This document shows positions 22,518 through 64,000 of a stretch of 64,000 nt of DNA, in pieces. The notes under the pieces were generated by a model. The model was not told the origin of the DNA. It saw nothing but the letters and a program-made list of their open reading frames with translations, and ran no database searches. Numbering within the stretch: the stretch's first letter is position 1; each line of letters opens with the position of its first letter. The DNA lies in the NCBI RefSeq assembly GCF_047495875.1, contig NC_092475.1, positions 8,398,501 to 8,462,500 of the forward strand, written 5' to 3'. The translations under genes were made by a program, and so were the position numbers. This DNA comes from Pithys albifrons albifrons. Lineage: Eukaryota > Chordata > Aves > Passeriformes > Thamnophilidae.

Positions 22518-24254
22518 ATTGTACTCTTGAGAAGCCCTTGATGCAAGCTTAACAAAACACTCAAAACAGAAATAAGTCCACCCCCCCTTCACCTGCTCAC
22601 GAACTGCAGGAAGAGCTACACCTACAGCCAGCTTGGCAAAAATAAGTACTGAGTGGAGAGACCTCCCTGGGTTCCTCCACAGCGAGGTCTGCATGGAGGG
22701 GGTGGTTAAGTGCTCTAAACCTGGAGAGACTTCAGAAACAAACCCAACAGATGAGTAACAGTGCTGCAGATCAGCTGTCATAGGCAGTCCAGTCACTACA
22801 GCTCTCAGGGGTGAGGTTGCTCCTGCCCTCTGCACCATGACACAAGCAAAGAACTCTCTGCTACTATTGTTGAAATTGTGAATTGTTTGGTGCTACCAAG
22901 AGGACCACCACCAGCTGCTTAGTGCAATGCTGCCTTCCAGTCCCAGTCCTACCCACGCACCCAGATCCTTATTCACAAGCACTTTGAGGCCTGGATCACA
23001 GCAGGGCCAGTGCTGGGCCCAGCCTGGCTGCAGGACCCCAGGGCTGAGGACGTGTCTGCAGCCCCAGCTCAAGCCAGGGCTCGAATCTTTGCTTTACACA
23101 AAGTAGAGCACACAAACATGTGCATCATGAACTGACCCTGTCACAGCCCAGCCCAGTTCCTGCTGACCTGTCTGTGTCTCAAGGAAGCTGCCACAGCCTG
23201 CACTGCTCTTGACTGACCAAATGCTCTCCTGCCCAGTGCCTGCAGTGCCCACGGGGCCTCACCCCTTGCTGGAAGCAACGCTGGTCCTGATAGAGCACAC
23301 GGAGAGTGAAACTGCGTTTTACATTCCAAATGATGAGGTTTAAGAACTGGTCCTTCCATGGCAGAGTGCTGGTGGACATGGTTTGGTTGAATTTCCCTTC
23401 CTGTTTCTCTCCCTCCCCTCAACCTCTCCTAACCCAGAATATAAAAGCAAAACAGCTTTAGAAAGGATGGTGCAATGTAAAGAGCCATATGTGCAAGTAG
23501 AGTGCAACAAAAGTCAATGAGGAGATACACTTAGTAAAGAAAAAAAAAAGGAAAAATCCAAGAGCTGGACATGTTGGGATACCCTGAGCAAATGCAGAAG
23601 CCTGGTTCTATCAACACAAGTAAAACAATCAGCTCTTTAGAACAGTTATGCCACGATTAAATATATCAATACCACAGGCACTGCCCACAACTCAGTCTTT
23701 AATGATGAAGCAAGTAAAAAAAAAAAAACCAAACAAAACCCCAACCACAAACACCCCTCCCCTTCCAAAAGTTTACATTCTTCAGGTATGTGGGTTTCTT
23801 TTTCTTTTTTTGGGAACTCGTCAATGTAAGTCATGTATTTGGTTACAACACCTGGAGAGTACAAGCAAGTTTCACTTGTGCCTACTTTTTCTGAAACAAA
23901 AGAAAACGAACTGACTTTTTAAAAAAGGCTAAAAACAACAATGTGTTGTAATTCTATTATTTAGTTAAAAAAACAAAAAAACAAAAAAAGAAAACAACTA
24001 TTTGGCATTTTCTCTGCTTACTCCTGAATATTTTAAGGCCCTGAGATTAGAATATTATGTTCTTGGGACCACAGGGCTGGATAAAACCCTAGTGCATCAA
24101 TTCTCTCTTTAAGCCCTACCCAAAGTTCTGGCCTTTCACCCTAAATCTACCTGCTCTGAGACAAGGCTCCCCTGCCTGGACTTGCTCCCTCTCCCAGGAG
24201 CTCCCCAGACCCTGAGCGGGTGTTCCCCGCGGGTCCATCCTGCCAGGACAGCCA

Positions 24255-56465
<32,211 letters not shown>

Positions 56466-56605
56466 GGCGGGGGCCCGGCCCCCCGCGCCGCCCGGGCTGC
56501 AGCTGCTGCCGAGACTCTGCTCGGCCCCCGCCCGCCCGCCAGCCGGAACTGCGCACCCGCCCCGCCCACCGCACGTCCGGGGCGGCGGGGCCGGGCAGCG
56601 CCCGC

Positions 56606-56722
56606 CCCGGGGCACGGGGATACGGGGGCACGGGGCCTGCGGGGACACAGGGCCACGGGGGAACAGGGCTGCGGGGACACGGGGCTGCGGGGCGCGGGGG
56701 AACGGGGGGTCTGGGCTGCGGG
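56606..56722 (+). repeat. Degenerate G-run repeat upstream of PTPN1
   Basis: About ten units of the type (a)cGGGGnnnC, including ggggacacagggccac and ggggacacggggctgc, just upstream of the expected PTPN1 start. Units vary from 8 to 16 bp. Runs of three to six G occur throughout. Confidence 0.75.
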
Positions 56723-56870
56723 ACCGCGCCTGCCCCCCGACCGAGAGCGGGCCGGGCTCGGGGGTCGCCGCCCCCGCCCAGGCCCCGGGAAGGGCCGCAG
56801 GGCGCAGATCGGAGCCAGGCGGGCCCGAGGCCGGGCCTGCTCTGGTGTCTTAGCCCTTCAGAAGGGCTCG

Positions 56871-58231
56871 ATGCCTGTGTACAAGCTGTTCATCTGCGGC
56901 AGGAGGGACACAGTTCTTTGAGAGTTCTACTGCGGCCTTTGGTTGCAGAGGAAGGGTCTGTAAAGAAACAGCGAAGTGTGGCAGTGCCGGATCTGGTAGT
57001 GCAGAGCTCTTGGATGTGACTCCATGTGCTCACCTGGAGATGGAAAGACATTCTCTTCCTGCAGGCAGATGGAGAGATTTTTCACTTACACAGTCTGCAG
57101 AATGAAATTTGTTTATAAGTTAGCTCATACTCTTAAAGAAATGTGACAAGCTCTACTGGAGTTTGATCATCATTCCCATTCGGAAATGGCCAATACTACC
57201 CAGGTGCTATAGTCCTATCTCAGGAGGTACATGTGTTCTATCCCACCTTTTCATGAGGCCATTTATTTCCAAATGAATGTAGCCTATGCACTTCAGAAAG
57301 CCTTAACCCTGAATTTCAAGTCCAGATGTTCCAATCATATGGACATAGTTATCCAAAGTACAGTGCTAGAGCATAACTTGTTTCCAAAGGGAGGAATCCT
57401 ATCAATGTTGCTGAAACAAATTTAACCACTTTGCTGCTTTCTCCTTTCCCCATTATTTCAGGGTCGTGAATTGTGAGTGTAAGTGGGGAGTCTTGCTGTG
57501 TTTCAATGATTCCATACTGAGAGATGGATCTTTCTTATGTCACCAGAGAGTAGTTCTTGGGCATGGCCATTTTCCATGCAGGCAGAAACCTGATCCTACA
57601 TAGAAGAGGTCAGAGCTTGTGATGCTACAGTTAGTAAAAGGAACTGAGGTACTGCATCATATAAAGGAAACTGACATAAAATCTTTCATGCTTATGTAAC
57701 CTGACTCGATAGATAAAATCAGTACAAGTTCTTCAGTCAGTGATTGATCAGCAATACATTCTGTTCAGTGTATTCTGTTGTCACAGAAATTATTGCCTTG
57801 AATGACAAAAACTCATATTGCTTTGAACAAATTGATTTTCAGCTGAATATCACAGATTTCACAGAGCAACCCAGAAAATCAGAGTGTATCTTACATTTTT
57901 TCATAAATTTCTGTCCATCACAGGGGCAATATGTGTAACTGATAACAGTCCAAATGTGTCGTCTGCTTTCAATGAATGATTTTATTAAACAATCAGAAAT
58001 TTTGGATGGGATAGACTACATTATTAATATTTGGTTTTACCTATATATGCCTGTATAAAAGAAGTAAGAAACAATCTGTGGCAGTGACACACATTGTGAG
58101 TGCCATTTTGGAAAAGTGCAGAGATTTGGTGCATATGCTGTGGAATTCTGGCCTTCCTTTTACATGCAGTGACATCCAGGGCTAAAAAATTGAGACCCTC
58201 ACAGTTTGCAGCCAGATGCCAAGATATGTTA
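56871..58231. other. Intergenic, upstream of PTPN1
   Basis: A/T-rich sequence following the CpG island. No coding, RNA or repeat feature recognised. Confidence 0.6.
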
Positions 58232-58660
58232 AATCACAGAATCATTTGGGTTGGAAAAATCTCCTGCATCACTGGACCCACCCACTGATGCCCACTTGTC
58301 CCCCAGCCCAGAGCACTGAGTGCCACAGCCAGTTCTTCCTTGGACATCTCCAGGGATGGGGACTCCAAACCTTCCTGGGCAGCCCCTTCCAGTGCCTGAC
58401 CACCTTTTCCATGGAGAATTCCTCCTGATGTCCAACCTGCCCTTACCCTGGCACAGCCCGAGGCCATTGCCTCTCCTCCTGTCCCTGTTCCCTGGAGCAG
58501 AGCCCGACACCTCCCAGCTCCCCCCTCCTGTCAGGGGATTGCAGAGAGCGAGAAGGTCCCCCTGAGCCTCCTTTTCTTCAGGCTGAGCCTCTCCAGCTCC
58601 CTCAGCCCCTCCTCATAACACCCTCCAGATCCTTGCCCAGCTTCGTGGACTTGCTCCAAC
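58232..58660 (-). mobile_element. CR1 LINE fragment, older subfamily
   Basis: On the - strand it reads RGNGLGLCQGKGRLDIRRNS and SGTGRGCPGRFGVPIPGDVQ, recognisable as the CR1 ORF2 end but more diverged than the other copies, and ends CCAAATGATTCTGTGA. It lies in the intergenic region upstream of PTPN1. Confidence 0.85.
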
Positions 58661-58856
58661 ATAACTGTGTGCCTGCAATCCTCAGAGACCCAGTGCTGGA
58701 GGGGGGATAGGGATGTTCACCTGGCTGGGGAAGGGGCCGGCATGGGGGGCCTGGTTTGCTGGGCCTCTCCTTGTCTGATCAGTGAGGGAGCAGCAGTGGC
58801 CGTGAGGGGCTGGTTTCACCTCAGCAGCCTCGTGGGGAGCATGGCTGGTCTCCCCG

Positions 58857-58964
58857 GGCAGTGGGATCCAGCTGTGCCAGCCTGGCAGTGGGATCCAGTT
58901 GGCCCCCCCTGGCAGTGGGATCCAGCTGGGTCAGTCTGGCAGTGGGATCCAGCTGGGTCAGGCT
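58857..58964. repeat. 27-bp minisatellite, 4 copies
   Basis: Four units begin at 58857, 58884, 58911 and 58938, exactly 27 bp apart, each starting GGCAGTGGGATCCAG. Units 3 and 4 are nearly identical. The + frame gives a 9-residue periodicity (QWDPAG). Confidence 0.92.
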
Positions 58965-59149
58965 GCGGACTGGGAGGTGAGGGGAGGTGAGAGTGGTGAG
59001 AAGGAAATGCAACACATGGGAGGTCAGACTGGGCTGAACGCCAGGCTGGGGGTGGCATCACGCGTGTGGCACCTTCAGAGTGTGTGAGGGCTGGGGGGTC
59101 CCTGGTGGTGTGTGAGGAGGTCCCTCGGGGTGTGTGAGGGTAGAGTGTG

Positions 59150-59530
59150 CCCCTCTCCACACACCGGAGCCATCTCACCCGCCCCAGGCAGGCTGTGGTT
59201 CCCGCAGCCCAGCCCCGCACCCGCGATGGTTCCGCAGCCCAGCCACGCACACGGGATGGTCCCGCACCCAGCCCTGCACGCACACGGTGCGGTCCCGCAC
59301 CCAGCCCTGCACGCACACGGTGCGGGCTCTCGGAGCGGCCCCGCTGGGTGTCACTCGCCGCCCGCGGAGTTGCCGATCCCAGCCCGTCCCGCCCGCGCCT
59401 CCTCTCCAGGACCTGTTTCTGTAGAGGTAATTACATCCATGTCCTGCGTTATGCCTTGCAGTGCCGCTGGTTCTCCGAGGACGAGGCTGAAATTTCCGAC
59501 GTGGGTAACTGTGGGCAGGCGAGCGAGCAG
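59150..59530. promoter_or_regulatory. GC-rich, CpG-containing patch upstream of PTPN1
   Basis: A local rise in GC and CpG density about 2.7 kb upstream of PTPN1, overlapping the 30-33-bp repeat. Includes clustered cgcccgcgcc and gccgcccgcgg. It could be an enhancer, a non-coding RNA start, or just a GC-rich minisatellite island. No gene was recognised. Confidence 0.35.
59197..59323. repeat. 30-33-bp GC-rich minisatellite, 4 copies
   Basis: Units begin at 59197, 59228, 59258 and 59291. The last two are identical 33-mers starting GGTCCCGCACCCAGCCCTGC; the first two are shorter and diverged. Several CpGs per unit. Confidence 0.9.
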
Positions 59531-59615
59531 CTCACGGCTGCAGGTCAGTCACGGCCGCAGGTCAGTCATTGCTGCAGGTCACTCACTGCTGCAGGTCACT
59601 CACTGCTGCAGGTCA
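59531..59615. repeat. 17-bp minisatellite, about 5 copies
   Basis: The unit GCTGCAGGTCACTCACT is repeated about five times with scattered changes (AGTCA/ACTCA, GGCCGC/GCTGC). Copies nearest 59600 are the most alike. Confidence 0.9.
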
Positions 59616-59651
59616 GTGCTGCTCCCTCCTCAGCTCCAAAACAGGCACTAA

Positions 59652-62600
59652 AACTGGTATCTCCTTCATGGAGACTGTAGACATCACTTTTCATTTTATA
59701 AAAGATACTTGGCACAAAATTATCATTGCAGCAATGCTATAGGGATATAGTTGGGCACAGGCTGCTCCTTTCCAAATTAGGCTCTGCATGAAACCAGGAT
59801 GAAAAGACCACCCTTGATCCATTTAATTTGGTAATGATTAAAGTTCTGTTTTATTTTCTTTCAGTATAGAGTCCTAAAACTTTCAGTGTACTTTTGAAAA
59901 CTTTGCTATAACTGTCAGTGCAGAGTTATTAAGAGTTGCATCATTTAAGTTTTTACACCATTTCTTGCCATTCCTCATTGTGAAGATGTACTTTTCCACT
60001 GGTAAAATATTTCAGTTTAAAATGATTCTACAGGGAAAATTGACCCTGGCACAGCTTGGCTTGTTTTGAAAGTGACATCTGAACTATTTTCTTTTTATTA
60101 AATGCAGTACAAATGAAAAAAAATATCTCATAATACAATCTAGTGATGATTGGGATAGAATAGCATAGGTAATAGGAATGTCTGGATTGGAATTGTTATG
60201 AGGTCTGTTTTCATGAGATTTCCAGTCCTGGCTTGCAAAAAGAGAGTAGATTAATCTCTGGATTTAGAATTCCAGCTGAAGCCAAAGGGGGCAATACCTG
60301 TTTAGCCTATTGCTGGGTGGGACTCAACAGGCTTTATGCTTTTGGATGCCTGTATCAGTAGAATCAAAGGTCTTAAATATATTCCAGTCAAGAATATTGG
60401 CTGAAAAGGGCCACTTGGACCTGACACCTCTGCACTACAAACGTGTTCAACACTTTAATAGATATTTAGTCCTCAAATTGTGCCTCCACACAGATGCAAA
60501 GCAGCGAAACATTTCATAACAGCCTCTGTGAAATTTATGATCTACCTTTCAAAATACTAAAAGTTGCAAAATCTGCAAAGCATTGCATGAAAAAAATACA
60601 GAAGAGATTAAAAGTATTAGTGGTGACTTAAATCCATATAATAATGGAGGATTAGGTAAATGAAAATGTTCTGTGGTCTCAGGACACAACCCTTCTTGTG
60701 CTTTACAGAGGAAGGCAGTCCCTCCCCGTAATGATTCCAGCCTGTGTGACTTGAGGCACATTGCTTTTTCATCCCAGTATAGTCTGATTCAGAGTTTTCA
60801 GTTGACAAATTGTCCATTACAGCCTGGCACTGGAAAACAAAATGAGAATTCAAAGAACGGGGTCAGATCGTGTTACTTATTTCCACTTCACAAGAAGGGC
60901 AGGTGTTTGTGACAACCAGTCGTACATTTCATTCTCCATAGTTCAAAGCAACTTGATGAACAAAGTTGCAGATAGACAAACTGCACTCTGTGGGGCGGCA
61001 GGGTATGTGATTCCTCGGGACACATTGCTCTGTCAGCTCCCAGCCTTGTCCTGTAGCTGTTGGGGAACAGAAGTCCTGGGATGGGATGGGATAACCTGAA
61101 TGCTCCTGGCAGGACAGGATACCCAAACCCTGCATGCTGCCTCTGTCAACAGAGAGGCAAAAGAACTTTTTTGGGTGTTTTTATTTTTGCAAAGTACATC
61201 AGTTGACACTCAACTAATAGTAAGAAATCATCTGTTGGAACTGTGTGTGCAAAGAAAGGAAGGGATAAACCTGTTACCCGTGCATGGACATTTCAGCCGT
61301 GGGTGATGGTGTGCCAAGACATGCCTCGGGGGGAGTGTGCAATGTATGTGAGTGCCTCTGCACCTTCTGCTGGTGGCTCTTTTTCAGTCCTGATGGCTTT
61401 GCAGGATGTGTTTAATGTCACAGGTAGAGGGAGAAATCTTTAAATCAAAGCTGCTAAAGACTGTCTCACCGTTGGATGGCACTCCAGTCCTGCTTGCTCG
61501 TGGTAAGCACAGCTTGAATTTTACTCTTCAAAGAATTTTAGTTCAAGCAGCAACTAATAGGAAGACTTTTTTAATGGCTAATGTGATAATAAAGTAAAAT
61601 TACACTTGCAGAGCTGGCTTTTGTTTTGCAGCATTAGATTTTAGGAAGTCTATGTTGAAATCTTGCAGATTGCTTAGTTTTCTAAATAAAGATCTCCAGG
61701 TGCAGTTGATTCTGTCACATGGGACTCAGGTGTTGTGTACTCTCTACTGTCAGAAATGATGTGGGTATGTTTGTGATTATAGTGTATTTTACCCCAAGGC
61801 TTTCACTCACTGGTTTATGCTTTATGTGATGTTTTAGATTAATTAATGTTCTCAGTGACTTTTTCCTTAAATGATCCTTTTTTCTTCCAGCAGATGCTGC
61901 ACACCTGAGTTTGGAATCGCCTTCACCTGAGGCTGCAGGATGGTGTGTGCTTAGGTCTGCAAACCTGTAGTCTGGCAAACATGAATATTTTGTCCCTTTA
62001 GTTGATGACCCAAGTGTTCAAGGGAATGTCTGCAGTTCATTCTAAGTTGTGACTGATGTTTTTACATATGCAAGGAAGCATTAGCTTAAATTAGAGTTAC
62101 TGATCCACCATTAGTTCAATACTGAGACAGTTCTGTCCTTGGTGTCACTATGACCATAGCACAGCAGTTAGTGCAAGCAGGCCAGTTGCAAATTTAGCTG
62201 GGTTTTCCAGAGGGTTTTGCAGTCTGTCCTGAGTTCCTGGCTGCCAGTACACTTAGCTTAGAGCAAAGTGAATTTTATATATGAACTGCTGACTCAGTTT
62301 GAGGCTGTGTATCCCAAGGCAAAGTGTGTGGCAGCAATATTGCCCGAGCCTCACCTTCCTTGACACCTGCTGCTGGTTTCTGTGGTATCCCACCCCTGCA
62401 GTTATGCCAGCCCGACTATTTATGGAGCTGCACTTGGAAATGAAGCTGTTGGTTTTGACAACAAAAAACACAGCCCGCAAAAAAATTGTTTTTTTCTTTT
62501 GGATTAGATTTAAGCAAGATCAGATCTCTGGTATAGTGAACTACATGGCACATAAACAGCTTTTCTAGAACAGAACACATTGGTGCTGGGGCAGGAAGAG

Positions 62601-64000
62601 AACAGAAGACAAATATCAGTACCATAAGCCAATATTGCCCCTAAAGACTCCATCCTGAGACATCACAGCTAAGCCTACAGTTTCAGTGATCAACAGTAAA
62701 CTGTGTTCTGAGTGATGGTGATGCTTGGAGCTGCTTCCATATGCCACCTCCTGGTGACACACAGACTTGGTAATGGCCCTGACAAAGACAGATAAACTCT
62801 ACTGAGCACAACTCAATGTTGAGCTTAATATTTATGGCAAAATCCATGACAGCCATAAGTAAGATCATGGTGGTGATAGCGAATGCCTTATTTGGAAAGA
62901 ATGGCCTGAATTTCTTTTTACCCAGGAGTAGAACAAAAGCCTTCTAGTTTCAGGTAGGCCTCTAAGTGAAAAAGATAGTGATAGGAAAATAAGGGTTCAT
63001 CCATTTTAACCAGTATTTCCTTGAAATGACTATTTTCATGTTGTCTTCTAAAGAAGAGTTATTTCCAGAGGAACATCTTAGTACTTTTACAGTGTGAGAG
63101 TTTTATCACTCTTTATTTATTTCCCATAAAGGAAGAGGAGCTCAGTTCAATTCCTTTTTGCTTAGTCAAAGAAGGGCTCAATAAAACTGCTTGAGAAACT
63201 ACCACTGCATTTGGGATGACAGTAGAGAGATTTACACATTGTATTTACCCAGCACTGTATATAAACAACTGTTGTTCAGCTGAAACATTTTTACCAAGTC
63301 AGATGCAGTAAAAATTCAAATCTGGCCCAGTTTGAGAAGGGGACAAGCCAGAAAAGTCCTGCTGCAGGAGAAAGAAACCTCAGTGCATGGTTGGCCTTGG
63401 TGACCACCTGCCAGGAGAAGAGGGACCTATGAAACTTTCTTCTAACATATTATCTGAATCTTATCTGCTCAAACACTTCAGGGTTCAGGAAGAGCAGCCA
63501 AAGTCAATTTTTGCTGAGAGTGTTTAAACCCATAAATAAACAGAAGGGTGAAGTTGTGCGTGTGCAGGAGGAAGTGTTGGGGTGGAGAATGGACAGGGGA
63601 GTGGGATTGGGGAGAGAATGATTTAACCTACACTGACTCTTCTGAAATCCTCTTGGAAGTATCCAATACATTCTCAAATGACAATGAAATTGCAGAATAC
63701 ATAATTGTGGTGGTGGAGAGCTGCTGGCATGTGTCCAGGGGGCCAGAATTCTCTCTGACCTGCCAGGTAGGTGAAACCGTAGTCAGTATGAATTTGAGAA
63801 CAGCTGTGTCATTTATCTGATTCTGCAAAGCCTGAAGAAATGCCTTCTGACATGTATAAAACAGAAACTGAATTTTCAGATCTTTGTCCGTTACTATTTT
63901 GAAATACTAAAAATAAAAAAATTACGAATAAAGTAAAACTGAACCAAAACCCTCACAATGTGCACTGTTATGCTGGTCCAGACACAGCAAAATCCTTGGG
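59652..64000. other. Intergenic, right edge
   Basis: A/T-rich unique sequence with only short open frames lacking splice-consistent or family support. By human synteny the next gene beyond would be CEBPB, which is not in the window. Confidence 0.6.

Larger units (their letters stand above)
21270..24254 (-). other. PTPN1: PTPN1 3' UTR (about 3 kb)
   Basis: From the stop codon to the predicted cleavage site. A/T-homopolymer patches occur near 23535-23555, 23706-23740 and 23965-23997. Small open frames here are short and family-less. A long 3' UTR is also known for mammalian PTPN1. Confidence 0.75.

Noticed and set aside
56466..56648. N-terminal extension of PTPN1 upstream of the ATG at 56465
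   Set aside because: The frame is open for about 61 codons, but it contains no ATG and is unlike any PTPN1 N-terminus.
59112..59680. Protein-coding gene in the open frames of 177-179 codons
   Set aside because: The frames follow two minisatellites in different phases and show no recognisable domain or splice-supported structure.
56871..64000. CEBPB or another neighbouring gene
   Set aside because: No bZIP or other recognisable protein segment is present; the region is A/T-rich apart from the repeat cluster.

Overview
The window is vertebrate nuclear DNA, most likely from a passerine bird. The evidence is: intron-rich genes with GT-AG splice sites; several 5'-truncated CR1 LINEs, the dominant avian retroposon; and two copies of a tRNA-headed, CR1-tailed SINE that matches what I recall of TguSINE1, a family described from passerines. 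No prokaryotic or viral gene was recognised, and the window holds no operon, CRISPR array or mobile gene cassette.

Two protein-coding genes lie tail to tail. RIPOR3 (FAM65C) runs on the + strand, from before the left edge to a stop at 20067 and a poly(A) signal at 20950. Nineteen coding exons are present (1203-20067). Their phases join without a break into 857 codons plus stop, and only the first roughly 85 residues of the protein are outside the window. PTPN1 (PTP1B) runs on the - strand and is complete: nine coding exons from the ATG at 56465 to the stop at 24255, encoding 432 residues, then a 3' UTR of about 3 kb ending near 21270. All catalytic residues of PTP1B fall at the same numbers as in the human enzyme. 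The two poly(A) signals are about 330 bp apart. The same convergent pair is found at human 20q13.13, so the layout is ancestral synteny.

Layout: 1-1202 is a RIPOR3 intron. 1203-20067 holds the RIPOR3 exons, with one 5.5 kb intron (6633-12106), a SINE at 12.5 kb and a CR1 at 17.8-18.5 kb. 20068-21270 holds the RIPOR3 3' UTR and the short convergent gap. 21270-24254 is the PTPN1 3' UTR. 24255-33319 holds PTPN1 exons 9 to 2. 33320-56402 is the 23 kb PTPN1 intron 1, with a 20-bp minisatellite, two same-strand CR1s and a rearranged SINE. About 55970-56870 is the PTPN1 CpG island with exon 1. 56870-64000 appears intergenic; it holds another CR1 and, at 58.86-59.62 kb, three different minisatellites around a second GC-rich patch.

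The genes have separate roles. PTP1B is an ER-anchored tyrosine phosphatase that dampens insulin, leptin and growth-factor receptor signalling. RIPOR3 belongs to a family of Rho-binding polarity regulators. I found no undescribed multi-gene system. The most unusual features are the minisatellite cluster upstream of PTPN1, the SINE with stacked inverted repeats, and the intron 1 minisatellite.
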